Notes: generated by a model from the letters alone, not told the origin. A DNA stretch of 64,000 bases from Streptomyces sp. NBC_01296 (GCF_035984415.1 NZ_CP130720.1:62001-126000); one strand, 5' to 3'. Counted from the first letter of the stretch, positions 42,316 to 52,844 are shown. Made by a program: numbers and translations.

Positions 42316-44327
42316 GCGAGACCCACGGGAGCTACGGAACCGTGGAGGAGCTTCTCGCTGTCGCGCTGAAACCAAGCCTGTTCGACGGCGAGGAGACCCT
42401 CTCCCCGCCCCTAGTTGCCCGAACGCCGGACCGGGCATGCCAGATCCGTCTCGCAGCGGCCAAGGCCCAGCTTCGCCAGGCGCGCCACGCATACGGGTTC
42501 GCCGGACAGGCGTGGCAGCAGCTCGTCCACAACGAGGAAGCCGGAGAGGAGTTGGAGGCGCTGTGTGCCGAGACCGTCTCCCACCCGAGCGCCGGCCCCA
42601 GCATTGCCGTGTTTATCAGCAGCCACCACACGGACGGGGCTGGAGCGCAGGTCTTCGCGTGCCTCTTGCACGCGGCCGGGGACAGCGAAGGAGCCCGCTT
42701 CTGGTGGCAGTATGCAGCCGGTTTGGGTGTCGACAAGGCCGCCTACTGCCTGGTTCTGGATCACTCCCGGCGTGGTGAGTACGAGGATGCCCAGTTGTGG
42801 GCAGACGTGCTGGCTCACTCCGACTTCACCCCCGACCCTCGCTGGCATCACCGCCCGCTCTCCCCTGGCGTACGGGACGTGCTCGCGGGCCTCCTCGCGT
42901 GTATCCGGCAGGAGTCTCACGAGGATCTGGGCTTGATCCCGCTGCCGGCAACGAAGTTCGCAAAGGCAGTGTTCGCCCTCGCCCATCACCCCCAGCATCG
43001 CCAGCCCGGCTACTGGATGATCCGCCCGACCAGCGCCCCTAGCCCGACGTCCCCGGGCGCCGAGGCACCCAAACGGCTTGCATACGAGGAAGACCGCGCC
43101 TTCAGCCCCAGCCCCGAAGCAAACGTCCGACCGGCCCAAATCGCTGCGGTGGCTCCATCCGAACCAGAGGTACCCGGTTGGGCGATGGGCGCGCCGCGCC
43201 TGCTGCTCAGGAGTAGAAGGCAAGCCTCGGCGGACGACAGCGCCGCCATGCGCCAGGCAAGACACGCCCACAACGTCGTTGGGGTCCTGCAGAAGCACCC
43301 CCTCGGGATCAGTGCGCGCCAGATCGCCATGAAGACCGGCCTGGACGATGCCGCACTCGCCCCGCTGCTCGAGATGCTGTGCGAGGAGGACTTCGCGGAG
43401 TCCGTCCACGACGCCGTAGGCGTTTACGCACCCGGGCTGGCACTGGACCGTCTCGCCCTGCCCGGCGGAAGCGGCATCGGAGCTCAGCTCCAGCGCACCC
43501 TTGCCATCGCCCGCGACCACATCGGCGCCGCGATCTACCTGTCCAGGTACAGCGATGGCGACGTCCTCGTCACCCAGGCATCCACCAGCACCAACGCCCC
43601 ACCCGTCGAGGAACACACCCCCTTCCACCAGGCTCCGCACGCCAGCGCCCTCGGCAAATGCCTCATCGGCCAGCTCCGCCACGACCAGCAGGCCGAACAC
43701 ATCACCCGCTACACGATGGAAAGCTTCACGGCACGGACCTGCAAAGACCCCCGTACCTTCCTTGAGCGCCTCAGCCGAACCCGCCCTGGCAACCCCGCTT
43801 ACGACATTCGCGAGTACGACCAACTCGTCGTCTGCTCAGCCGTACCCGCCAGTCTCAGTAGTCAAATCGGGGGCCTCGCCCTGTCCCTGCCCTCCCACCA
43901 CGCCCACCGCCTGCCAGAAGCAACGAAGGCCCTCCAACGCAAAGCAGTCCCCATCCTCCTCGTCCTCCTCCTCACCGGCGCCATCCCCACTGGCACCTCT
44001 GCGAAGGATCTCCACACAGCAGATCTCCTCAGCACGACAAGCGACGTCCCGCTCAACGAACGCGGCGTCAACCATCTACGCCGTATGTTCGCCACCCCCC
44101 TCAACAGCCCGGCTGCGATCCGCAACGCCGCCGACATCACCGCGCCCCACCTCGTGTCCGACACTACCTCCAACACCCTGTACCTCTTCGACGCCGCGTC
44201 CCCCGAATCCGTCACCGCCCTCGCCCTCCCCCGCCTCATCGCCGCTCCCCTCCCCAGCGCCCCGCTACTCGACACAGCCACCACCCTCCCAAGCCCACCA
44301 GGAGACCTCCTCGTCTACGGCACATGA
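42312..44327 (+). CDS. large protein with IclR-type effector domain, coupled to the sigma factor
   Basis: A 671-residue protein. Residues about 1-240 are helical, TPR- or Sel1-like (WWQYAAGLGVDKAAYCLVLD). Residues about 310-370 form a winged helix (LQKHPLGISARQIAMKTGLD). Residues about 380-560 resemble the IclR ligand-binding domain (HASALGKCLIGQL). A hydrophobic stretch (VPILLVLLLTGAIPTGTS) and about 110 further residues follow. This order is unusual for IclR regulators. Coupling to the sigma factor suggests a control protein. Residue ranges are approximate. Confidence 0.72.
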   Translation: MSETHGSYGTVEELLAVALKPSLFDGEETLSPPLVARTPDRACQIRLAAAKAQLRQARHAYGFAGQAWQQLVHNEEAGEELEALCAETVSHPSAGPSIAVFISSHHTDGAGAQVFACLLHAAGDSEGARFWWQYAAGLGVDKAAYCLVLDHSRRGEYEDAQLWADVLAHSDFTPDPRWHHRPLSPGVRDVLAGLLACIRQESHEDLGLIPLPATKFAKAVFALAHHPQHRQPGYWMIRPTSAPSPTSPGAEAPKRLAYEEDRAFSPSPEANVRPAQIAAVAPSEPEVPGWAMGAPRLLLRSRRQASADDSAAMRQARHAHNVVGVLQKHPLGISARQIAMKTGLDDAALAPLLEMLCEEDFAESVHDAVGVYAPGLALDRLALPGGSGIGAQLQRTLAIARDHIGAAIYLSRYSDGDVLVTQASTSTNAPPVEEHTPFHQAPHASALGKCLIGQLRHDQQAEHITRYTMESFTARTCKDPRTFLERLSRTRPGNPAYDIREYDQLVVCSAVPASLSSQIGGLALSLPSHHAHRLPEATKALQRKAVPILLVLLLTGAIPTGTSAKDLHTADLLSTTSDVPLNERGVNHLRRMFATPLNSPAAIRNAADITAPHLVSDTTSNTLYLFDAASPESVTALALPRLIAAPLPSAPLLDTATTLPSPPGDLLVYGT

Positions 44328-44665
44328 CCCTGTGCACCACCAAACGTGCACTCCAAGCGCGCGACATATGTGGCGGGGCGCGCCTTCGATCACCTACAAG
44401 CGACGCTATTGGACATGACAATCAGCTAAACCGGAGCTGCGCCCTATCTGCTGGGCAAGCTGCGGACGAAACACGTGCCTACCAATGGGTGCACAGCCGT
44501 GATCGCGGGTGGCAAGGAGGGCCAGGTGCTGTTGACTGCACTGGGAAGAACGCTGGGCAACCTCGGGCATCGTCGCCATGCACCGGGATCCCGGCGAGCC
44601 AGGAGTGCGGGCCCGGGTCTACGCCGACGTCCTGCGCCCGGGGTGGGAGGGGCTGTAGCCAGAAG

Positions 44666-44702
44666 CCTGGGCAAGCCGCCTCTGGCGGGTGGCTTGCCCA
44701 GG
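44666..44702. terminator. strong stem-loop
   Basis: CCTGGGCAAGCC (44666-44677) pairs perfectly with GGCTTGCCCAGG (44691-44702), with an inner CCGCC/GGCGG pairing. A third copy of the CTTGCCCAGG core lies at 44714-44723. It follows the IclR-like gene by about 340 bp and may end that transcript or the decayed gene on the other strand. Confidence 0.5.
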
Positions 44703-44839
44703 GTCGCCTTGGGCTTGCCCAGGCGATCAGGCTTGCCCGGCGGCCAGCTCCCGCAGCGGGCGGGCACTGCCGGTGCCGTCGCAGTGAAGCACCGGCCGCC
44801 CCCGGCCGTGCTGCGGGCACCGATGGTGCCAACAGACTG

Positions 44840-45540
44840 ACGCAGAAGTCGGGTGAGGCCGTGGACGTGGGCCGGATGCAGCGCGAGTTCGTGGCGTTTG
44901 CCGACCAGGACCTCGAGCGCGACCCCGGGCCCTGCGTAGCCGAGTTCCGTGATGACGCCGTGGGTGACCGTGCGGATGAGGTCGTGGAGGTGGCCCATCG
45001 CCTCTGCCCCGGACAGCTCCACCCATGCGGTGAAGAGGAGGTCGTCCGGCTCAATGAGGGAAAGCAGCGCTGCCGTTCGCTCGAACGGCACGAGGCGGCC
45101 GACCGGTCCGGGGTGGAACGCGTGGGCCCTGCTGCCAGGCGGTGTCGTCCAGCAGCCCTGCCTTCAACCGTTCACGCAGGCCCCGCTCGCCCTCCGGGCC
45201 GCGGGCAATACCCGCCATACGGGCCGCGGGCAATACCCGCCATACGGGCCGCGAGCAGCGGCCACGCCCTGGGGCTGACCAACAGGGCCGTCTCCCGGTC
45301 AGCGCCGATGTAGTCCTTCAAAGTCGCTACGAGCCGGATGTTCGCCGCCGCCCCGACGCCGAGCTGCGCGAGGAAGGCCTGCCGTCCCGCGCTCGGCAGA
45401 CCGGCCGGGAGCTGCAGGCCCCCCGCTGGCCCTGGCACGACGGCAGGCGCCTCGTGTTGGATATTTCCTCTGCGAACCGTTCACCATCTTCCGTATGTGG
45501 GCCGCGTACGTCGTTCCCGCAAGCGATAAGTTCAAACGAT
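44840..45540 (-). pseudogene. decayed gene of unknown function
   Basis: Three overlapping minus-strand frames carry Streptomyces-like protein sequence that reads on from one to the next. The first has RLVATLKDYIGADRETALLV, the second EGERGLRERLKAGLLDDTAW, and the third PFERTAALLSLIEPDDLLFT. The first two join if one copy of a 25-bp tandem duplication (45196-45245) is removed. The third needs another frameshift near 45090-45120. No start, stop or family could be fixed. Intact relatives elsewhere would reveal its function. Confidence 0.55.
45196..45253. repeat. 25-bp tandem duplication
   Basis: Two exact 25-bp copies (45196-45220 and 45221-45245) beginning GGGCCGCGGGCAATACCC, then 8 bases of a third. 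The length breaks the frame of the decayed minus-strand gene; one copy would leave it open. Confidence 0.95.
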
Positions 45541-45725
45541 GCCCTGGTCAGCGCCATGAAGGGCATCACGAACGTCTCGTTCCATCTTGCCCATAACGAT
45601 TCCACATGTATGTGAGACGTAAAGACTATCTAGAGTCCGAATTGGCCGAAAGAAGCTCTTTTCTGCGCGGATACGGTTCTGCCGAGTTGGCCCGACTCCT
45701 GGGCCGGCAAGAGCTGTAGGGATTC

Positions 45726-48700
45726 ATGAGAGCAACAAGAACGCGGGCTTGGCGAGGGCGCACCTGGCCCAACCCCCGCGACGTTTGGACCCGGCGCATG
45801 GCCACCTCCATCGCCCTGGCCATGTCCGTCACGCTGCTGTATGGCACCACCGCGACGGGCGCCCCGCAGCAGGCCCCGCAGCAGAAGACGGGCCGGTATC
45901 CGACTGCGGCCGCCGACATCGCGTCAGCCCGTGTAACCGCGCGGCTGTCCGGCAAGCAGGTTGAGGCACTGTCGGAGCGTTCGGAGACTTCGACGACGTG
46001 GGTAAACAAGGACGGGTCGTTGACCACTGAGGTGGCTGCCGGACCGATCCGTTTTAAGGACCCGGCCAGCGGCGAGTGGCGCGACGTCGATGTGGACTTC
46101 GCCGCTGCCCCGGATGGTTCGGTCGCCTCGAAGGCACATCCGCAGGGCCTGCGGCTGTCCGGCAAGGCGGGCACGAAGGCCGCTTCGCTGAGGGATGCTC
46201 AGTCTGCCGCGCCCACCGATCTGGTGAGCGTGGGCTCGGGCGACGAGGCGATTACCCTGCAGTGGCGTGGCGGGCTGCCGACGCCGACGCTGAACGGCCC
46301 CCGGGCTACATACACCGATGCAGTGCCGGGCGCGGATGTGGTCGTCGAGGCGACGCGTACCGGCTTCGAGCAGTTCGTCGAGGTGAAGGCCAAGCCGGAG
46401 GCCGGTTTCTCGTACACGCTGCCGCTGAGGGCCAAGGGCTTGAAGGTCGAGCAGCAGCCGGACGGCGGTGTTCTCTTCACGGATAAGAAGTCGAAGAAGA
46501 CGGCCATGATGCCCGCTCCGGTGATGTGGGACGCGAGCATCGATCCGGTCTCGGGTGAGCACAACCGCCGGGTAAAGGCGGCGATGAAGGTCGTCAAGAC
46601 GAAGGACGGCGCCGACCTCGTCATCACCCCGGACGCCGCCTTCCTCTCGGATACGGCGACGAAGTACCCGGTCACGGTCGACCCTTCGACCGCGTCGCTG
46701 AGCAGCGTGTTCGACACGTACGTCCAGCAGGGCGAGACTGTCGACTGGTCGGCGGACACCGAGCTGGACCTAGGCAACCCGGGCACTCAGAACGCCGACG
46801 GCACTTACCGGGTTGCGCGTTCGTTCATCACCTGGAACACGGCACCGATCTCGGATGCGCTGGTCTCCGATGCCAAAGTGAGCCTGTGGAACTTCCACTC
46901 GGGCAACACCGACTGCGTGGCCTACCCGTGGGAAGTGTGGGACGCGGGCAAGGCCGCGACGTCTTCGCGTTGGACCGCGCAGCCGGCCTGGAACACCAAG
47001 TACGCCACCTCCACCGAGACCAAGGGAAACCCGGCCTGCACGGCCGCTCCGGACGGGTGGATCAACGCGGACGTCACTACGCTCGCCCAGGCCTGGGCCT
47101 CGGCGAAGAACGCCACCTCGGGCATGGGCCTGCGCGCTGCGAGCGAGACGGTCGTCCCGCAGTGGAAGCGGGTGAACTCCGCGAATGCCGCCGCGAATCC
47201 GCCGAAGCTGGTGGTGACGTACAACTACCGGCCGCGCACCGGCACCGATCAGCAGGCCGGTCCGCCGTTCTTCAAGGACACCACTGGCACGTGGTTCGTG
47301 AACACCACGACGCCGACGCTGCGCGACACGTTCGCCGACCCGAACAACGACAAGGTCGACGGCACCTACCAGATCTTCGACGACGTTACTGGCACGCAGG
47401 TCGGCAATGTCCTGGTGTCACCGTTCGTGCCGTCCGGCCAGCCCACGTCGGTGACCGTGCCGGCGGGTGTGCTGACGAACGGGAAGACGTACAAGTTCCG
47501 TACCTCACCGTATGACGGAACGAACTACAACACTGGCTGGTCGGCGTACGCGAAGTTCACCGTGGACACCTCTGCCCCTTCCACCCCGGCGTCCGTGACC
47601 TCGACGGACTACCCGGGCAATGCCTGGGTCAAGGGCGCAGGGCAGTCCGGCACATTCACGGTGACCCCGCCCACGGGTGACCAGAACGGCGTCGAGTGGT
47701 CGCTCGACGGCACGACCTGGACCAAGGTGGCCACTGGCGGCACCAGCACCGCCGTGAACATCACCGTCACCCCCGCCAAGGCCGGCACCAACACCCTCCA
47801 GGTCCGTGCCACGGACAAGGCGGAGAACAAGTCCGAGCCGGTCTCGTACACCTTCCACGTAGGACCGGGCGGTGTCACGCTCCCGGACGACGGTACCCGC
47901 ACCGCCGCGCGCGTCCCACTGTCCGGTGAGGCCGACGGCACCAAGTACGACAACGTCACCTTCTCCTGGCGCCGCGGTGACGCCGACGCCTGGACCACCA
48001 TCCCGGCCGGCGACGTCATCCTGGGCGGCCAGGCTCTCACCGCGTGGCCGGCCGGCCTTACGGCGGGCAAGAGCCCTGCGCTGACCTGGAACGCCACGTC
48101 CACCGTCAACCCTGACGGCACCGTGCAGGTCCGCGCGGACTTCACCGGCCCGGGCAGCGCCACCGCCTCCTCCGGCCCTGTCACGGTCGTCGTGGACCGG
48201 AACGCCGATGGAGCCGCGTCGCAGGACATCGGCCCCGGCTCGGTGAACCTGCTGACCGGCGACCACACCCTCACGAGCACCGACGCCTCCTTCTTCGGCA
48301 TGTCGGTCACCCGCACCGCCTCCTCCCGCTCCCCGCAGGCGGCGGACCAAGCGGGACAGGCAGCCGTCTTCGGCAAGGAATGGCTGTCCGGCACCGTCGC
48401 CGAAACGGTCCACTCCGCCTACACCGAGATCCGCAAGACGTCCGCAACATCACTCGACGTCGTCACCGCCGAGGGCTCGGCGACCACCTTCACCGCGAAC
48501 TCGGCTAGCAACGGCTGGGTTCCGGAGCCCGGTTCCCAGGGCCTGACGCTCAAGGGCTCCTTCGCCTCGGGTGACTTCACGCTGTCCGACACCGCCGGCA
48601 CCGTGACGACCTTCGCCAAGGTCGCTCCCGCCGCGACCACCTGGACCGTGACCAGCTCACTCGCCGACGGCCTGGCGAACTCCACCACCAAGGTCGTCTC

Positions 48701-51700
48701 CGAAGCGGTCACCGTGGGCGGCAAGACCCTGGCCCGCCCCAAGCGGGTCATCGCCGCCACCAGCGCGACCACCCTGGCCACCTGCGAGGCCACCCCGTCC
48801 ACCAAGGGCTGCAGGACACTGGAGTTCGGCTACGCAACCTTCACCACTGCCACGGCATTCGTGCTCGGTGACGTAGCCGGCCAAGCCAGCGAGATCAAGC
48901 TGTGGGCGACCGCTCCCGGCGCCTCGGCCGCCACCGCGACATCCGTCGCCCGCTACGTCTACGACGACAGCGGACGTCTCCGGGAAACCTGGGACCCGAG
49001 GATCTCGCCCGCGCTGAAGACGGCGTACGCCTACGACAGCTCAGGCCGCGTCACCTCGCTCACCCCGCCCGGACAACTGCCCTGGACGTACACCTACGGC
49101 CAGACCGGTTCCAACCCCGCCTCCGGGCCCGGAATGCTGCTCAAGGCATCCCGCGCCACCCTCGCCCCGGGCACCGCGGGCCAGACCAACGGCACCGCGG
49201 CCACCACTGTTGTCTACGGCGTCCCGCTGACCGGCAGCGCCGCCCCGAACGACCTCGGGACCACGGCCACCGGCTCATGGGGCCAGAGCGACATCCCGAC
49301 CGACGGGACCGCGGTCTTCCCCGCCGATCAGCTGCCCACCTCCAACGACGGCGCGTCCATGGGCGCGGCCGACTACCAGCGGGCAGCCATCCACTACCTG
49401 GACGCCTCCGGCCGCAAGGTCAACGAGGCCACCCCCGGCAACCACCTGTCCGTCACCGAGTACGACAGGTCCGGCAACACCGTACGGTCGCTGACCGCGG
49501 GCAACCGGGAACTGGCCCTGGGCACCACCACCGCCCAGCGCAGCAGACTGACCGACCTGGGCATTAACGCCCTGCCCTCCGGCGAGCGCGCCCAGCTTCT
49601 CTCTGACACCTCGGTCTACGACGCCACAGGCACCCGCCTCACCGACGTGTACGGCCCGCTGCACGAGGTCACCCTCGCGGGCGCGCTGACCAGCGGCGCC
49701 ACCACCGTTGCCACTGCCGGCCAACAGCTCATGGCCCGGCAGCACACGGTCAAGACGTACGACCAGGGGCGCCCCACCGACGGCACCGCCGTCGTCAAGG
49801 ACCAGGTCACCCAGCAGACCGTCGGTGCCCAGCCACGGTCCTGGCCTGACCTGCTCGCCGACCCGCGTGTCACCGCATCCGCGTACGACTGGGCCAAGGG
49901 ACTGCCCACCAGCAGCACTACGGACCCGGGCGGCCTGGCAATCACCAGGGTGACCGATTACGACAGCCAGGGACGGGTCACCAAGTCCGTCCAGCCGGCC
50001 TCCGACGGCACTGATGCCGGGGCCACCCTCACGAGCTATTACACCGCCGACGGCACCGGCACCTGTGGCGGAAAGCCGGAATGGGCCGACGAGATCTGCC
50101 AGACCGGTCCCGCTGCCGCCATCACCGGCGGCGGCACCAACCCCAGCCAACTGCCGACCAAGACTGCCGAGTACGAGCAGTTCGGTCAGATCGCCAAGGT
50201 CACCGAGACCGCCAACAGCGTCACCCGAACCGTCACCACCGGCTACGACAGTGCCGGCCGACAGACCACGAACACCGTCACGGGCGGCGTCGGTGCGGCC
50301 GTACCCGCAGTGACCACCAGTTATGACCCTGCCACCGGTCAGTCCTTCAAGCAGACCTCCACGGCTGGCAGCCCCATCACCAAGGCGTACGACCAGCTCG
50401 GCCGCCTCATGTCTTACACGGACGCGGACGGAGGCGTTACCTCCACCCAGTACGACGCGCTCGACCGGCCCACCACGGTCACCGACTCCGTGCCATCGAC
50501 CACCACCTACGCCTACAACACGGCTGTTGATCCTCGCGGACTGACCACGTCGGTCACCGACTCAGTGGCCGGTACCTTCAGTGCCCGCTATGACGCAGAC
50601 GGCAGGCTTGTCTCCCAGGGCCTGCCCGGTGGCTACACGATGACGGACGTCCAAGACCCGGCCGGTCAGGCTGTCGCCCGCACCTACACACGCGACAGCG
50701 ATGCCACCGTGCTGCTCTCCGACAGCGTCACTGACACCGTGCACGGCCAGGTAGCCACCCACACCGGAACCCCCGGCGTCACCGCGTCCCAGGCCCACGC
50801 CTACGACAAGGCGGGCCGTCTCACCCAGACGCAGGACACCAGCACCGACGCCATCTGCACCACCCGCACCTACACCTTCGACAAGAACACCAACCGCAGG
50901 TCGTTGGGCACCGCCAGTGCCGCGGTGAACGCCGACTGCACGACCACCGGCGGGACGACCACCAACTACGCCTACGACAGCGCCGACCGGCTGGTGAACA
51001 CCGGCTACACCTACGACGCCTTCGGCCGCACCACCGCCAAGCCGGGCACCACCCTGGCGTACTACGCCAACGATCTGGCTCAACAGCAGACCGCCGGCAC
51101 GCAGCGCCAGACCTGGGCACTCGACTCCGCCCTGCGGATCCGCTCGTGGACCGTGGAATCCAACGCGTCCGGCACATGGTCCCAGACCGCCTCCCGGCTC
51201 AACCACTACGACTCCGAGGGTGACTCTCCGCGCTGGACCGTGGAGGACACCGCCACCGGATCACTCACCCGCACCATCCGCGGCATCGACGGCAACCTTG
51301 CCGCCACCACCGCAAAGACGGGCGGCACCATCCTGCAACTGGTGAACCTGCACGGCGACGTGGCTCTGGCCCTTCCGGCCGACACCGCCCTGGCACCCAC
51401 CGTCCTGGACTCCGACGAGTACGGCAACGCCCGTACCGGACAGGCGGCGGCCCGCTACAGCTGGCTCGGCGGTAGGCAGCGCTCCGACGAGACCCTGACC
51501 GGCCTCACCCTCATGGGCGTGCGCCTCTACGACCCGAGCACCGGTCGTTTCCTGCAGACCGACCCGGTCGTCGGCGGAAACGAGAACAGCTACGTCTATC
51601 CGGCCGATCCGATCCGAATGTACGATCTGACCGGCATGTACCGGGTCTACTGGGGCTGGTCGTGGGTGACGATCACCCTCAACTCACGTGAGAATAACAA

Positions 51701-51899
51701 CCTTGCGGCTGGTGGTGGTTGGGCTGTCGCCGCGCTCGGTGGACTCAAGAACATGGGCTTCGTGGGACGAGTCGCCTACTGGTCGTTCATGTTCTACGGA
51801 ACGGGAGCCTGGGTGGCCAGCCTCTACAACCGGTGCCTGGCCATCCACGTCGTGTACTGGACCGGATCGAACTGGTTCACCTTCGCCCGGTGCGCGTAA
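45726..51899 (+). CDS. secreted Rhs/YD-repeat protein with hydrophobic toxin-like tip
   Basis: A 2,057-residue polymorphic-toxin-like protein. An Arg-rich N-terminus and hydrophobic segment (MATSIALAMSVTLLYGTTAT) form a signal peptide. Residues about 315-500 hold a DNRLRE-type domain, followed by Ig/Fn3-like repeats (about 510-830). YD repeats run from about 1080 to 1900. The Rhs-associated core (GVRLYDPSTGRFLQTDPV, then YVYPADPIRMYDLTG) ends near residue 1980. The last 75 residues are Gly/Trp-rich and hydrophobic with two Cys (LAAGGGWAVAALGGLKNM, VYWTGSNWFTFARCA) and have no nuclease motif. The tip may act on membranes. A small membrane gene follows 11 bp later. Confidence 0.9.
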   Translation: MRATRTRAWRGRTWPNPRDVWTRRMATSIALAMSVTLLYGTTATGAPQQAPQQKTGRYPTAAADIASARVTARLSGKQVEALSERSETSTTWVNKDGSLTTEVAAGPIRFKDPASGEWRDVDVDFAAAPDGSVASKAHPQGLRLSGKAGTKAASLRDAQSAAPTDLVSVGSGDEAITLQWRGGLPTPTLNGPRATYTDAVPGADVVVEATRTGFEQFVEVKAKPEAGFSYTLPLRAKGLKVEQQPDGGVLFTDKKSKKTAMMPAPVMWDASIDPVSGEHNRRVKAAMKVVKTKDGADLVITPDAAFLSDTATKYPVTVDPSTASLSSVFDTYVQQGETVDWSADTELDLGNPGTQNADGTYRVARSFITWNTAPISDALVSDAKVSLWNFHSGNTDCVAYPWEVWDAGKAATSSRWTAQPAWNTKYATSTETKGNPACTAAPDGWINADVTTLAQAWASAKNATSGMGLRAASETVVPQWKRVNSANAAANPPKLVVTYNYRPRTGTDQQAGPPFFKDTTGTWFVNTTTPTLRDTFADPNNDKVDGTYQIFDDVTGTQVGNVLVSPFVPSGQPTSVTVPAGVLTNGKTYKFRTSPYDGTNYNTGWSAYAKFTVDTSAPSTPASVTSTDYPGNAWVKGAGQSGTFTVTPPTGDQNGVEWSLDGTTWTKVATGGTSTAVNITVTPAKAGTNTLQVRATDKAENKSEPVSYTFHVGPGGVTLPDDGTRTAARVPLSGEADGTKYDNVTFSWRRGDADAWTTIPAGDVILGGQALTAWPAGLTAGKSPALTWNATSTVNPDGTVQVRADFTGPGSATASSGPVTVVVDRNADGAASQDIGPGSVNLLTGDHTLTSTDASFFGMSVTRTASSRSPQAADQAGQAAVFGKEWLSGTVAETVHSAYTEIRKTSATSLDVVTAEGSATTFTANSASNGWVPEPGSQGLTLKGSFASGDFTLSDTAGTVTTFAKVAPAATTWTVTSSLADGLANSTTKVVSEAVTVGGKTLARPKRVIAATSATTLATCEATPSTKGCRTLEFGYATFTTATAFVLGDVAGQASEIKLWATAPGASAATATSVARYVYDDSGRLRETWDPRISPALKTAYAYDSSGRVTSLTPPGQLPWTYTYGQTGSNPASGPGMLLKASRATLAPGTAGQTNGTAATTVVYGVPLTGSAAPNDLGTTATGSWGQSDIPTDGTAVFPADQLPTSNDGASMGAADYQRAAIHYLDASGRKVNEATPGNHLSVTEYDRSGNTVRSLTAGNRELALGTTTAQRSRLTDLGINALPSGERAQLLSDTSVYDATGTRLTDVYGPLHEVTLAGALTSGATTVATAGQQLMARQHTVKTYDQGRPTDGTAVVKDQVTQQTVGAQPRSWPDLLADPRVTASAYDWAKGLPTSSTTDPGGLAITRVTDYDSQGRVTKSVQPASDGTDAGATLTSYYTADGTGTCGGKPEWADEICQTGPAAAITGGGTNPSQLPTKTAEYEQFGQIAKVTETANSVTRTVTTGYDSAGRQTTNTVTGGVGAAVPAVTTSYDPATGQSFKQTSTAGSPITKAYDQLGRLMSYTDADGGVTSTQYDALDRPTTVTDSVPSTTTYAYNTAVDPRGLTTSVTDSVAGTFSARYDADGRLVSQGLPGGYTMTDVQDPAGQAVARTYTRDSDATVLLSDSVTDTVHGQVATHTGTPGVTASQAHAYDKAGRLTQTQDTSTDAICTTRTYTFDKNTNRRSLGTASAAVNADCTTTGGTTTNYAYDSADRLVNTGYTYDAFGRTTAKPGTTLAYYANDLAQQQTAGTQRQTWALDSALRIRSWTVESNASGTWSQTASRLNHYDSEGDSPRWTVEDTATGSLTRTIRGIDGNLAATTAKTGGTILQLVNLHGDVALALPADTALAPTVLDSDEYGNARTGQAAARYSWLGGRQRSDETLTGLTLMGVRLYDPSTGRFLQTDPVVGGNENSYVYPADPIRMYDLTGMYRVYWGWSWVTITLNSRENNNLAAGGGWAVAALGGLKNMGFVGRVAYWSFMFYGTGAWVASLYNRCLAIHVVYWTGSNWFTFARCA

Positions 51900-51910
51900 G
51901 AGAGGGAACG

Positions 51911-52102
51911 ATGAAGAACCCACTTGGGGACAACGGAATCTTGACGCGGGCGATCCCCTGGACATCAATCCTCGTGGTGATAATTCTTGCCGAAGAGACA
52001 ATCACAGGTGACGTGTCGGTGACCCTCAAGATACTGGCCGCAGTGGCGGCTCTTGCTGTGATCGCACGCTCGATCCAGCAGATCGTGAACCAGTCCAAGT
52101 AG
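51911..52102 (+). CDS. small membrane protein, candidate immunity to the Rhs tip
   Basis: A 63-residue protein with two hydrophobic segments (TSILVVIILAE and LKILAAVAALAVIARSI). AGAGGGA lies before ATG 51911, 11 bp after the Rhs stop, so the two are co-transcribed. Small membrane proteins directly downstream of polymorphic toxins are commonly immunity proteins, and a membrane location would fit a membrane-active tip. No homologous family was recognised, so the role is inferred from position. Confidence 0.65.
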   Translation: MKNPLGDNGILTRAIPWTSILVVIILAEETITGDVSVTLKILAAVAALAVIARSIQQIVNQSK

Positions 52103-52130
52103 TCGCCGACGACCAGTCGGGACACTGACG

Positions 52131-52164
52131 CAGGGGTGCGGCGCGCATACGCGCCGCACCCCTG
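52131..52164. terminator. 15-bp stem with CATA loop after the Rhs operon
   Basis: CAGGGGTGCGGCGCG (52131-52145), loop CATA, and CGCGCCGCACCCCTG (52150-52164) form a perfect hairpin 28 bp after the small membrane gene. It fits an intrinsic terminator without U tract. Confidence 0.8.
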
Positions 52165-52379
52165 TGTGCGTTCCCCGGCGCTCGCCGTCAGCTCTTGTCC
52201 TGTGCACGGGCCCGAGGCAAGCAAGTGTTGTGATCACCGTCCTTGCCTCTCAGAAGGCTTCCGCTTTTCGAACGAAGTCGCCGAGTTTCTGCTGGTCAGG
52301 CATGGTTCCGGCTACTTGGCGGGAGAAACGACGCATCGTCTTGTCTGTCTGGTGGGAGGCTGCGGGGTGCCGTCGGGGA

Positions 52380-52830
52380 CAGGGCTGCTGGAGGCGTGGG
52401 AGAAGAAGGTGCGGGAAGAGGCCAAGCGGGTGCAGTCCGCGCCCGGTGTGGCGGAACGCGCTCTGGAGCGGTTGAGCTGGCGCGGGTGACGGTCGCGGAA
52501 GTGCCGGCCGAGGAGCCTTCGGCCGGGGTGGCGGGACTGGTGCGGACCTCGGTGGCGGGCTCCATCGCGCCGCATCGAGCCGAGGGTATCCGCGTGGAAG
52601 TGCTCGCGCCGGGGTACCAGCAAATCCTGGCGGTGCTCGCCGCACCGGAAGCCGCCTACGGGATCCGGGCGAAGCAGCTCACGGTCCAGTTGGGGTGGCA
52701 GACGACTGCCACGGGGGTGGAAGGAGTGCGCTCGCAGGTGAAACGGCTGACAGCCCGGGGCTGGGCCGCAGAGCCCCGGCCGAACGTGTTCGGCGCGGTC
52801 AGGCCGTCGTGTCGGCTGCCGTGGGATGAA
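52380..52830 (+). pseudogene. relic of an IS-associated accessory gene
   Basis: Two frames together resemble the small accessory proteins that accompany Streptomyces IS elements. One reads EAWEKKVREEAKRVQSAPGV, and the next reads APGYQQILAVLAAPEAAYGI followed by EGVRSQVKRLTARGWAAEPR. The C-terminal winged-helix-like part is well kept. A frameshift near 52485 separates the halves. The 52166-52379 stretch before it shows nothing recognisable. Confidence 0.5.
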
Positions 52831-52844
52831 AGCGTGCCGGCGGC

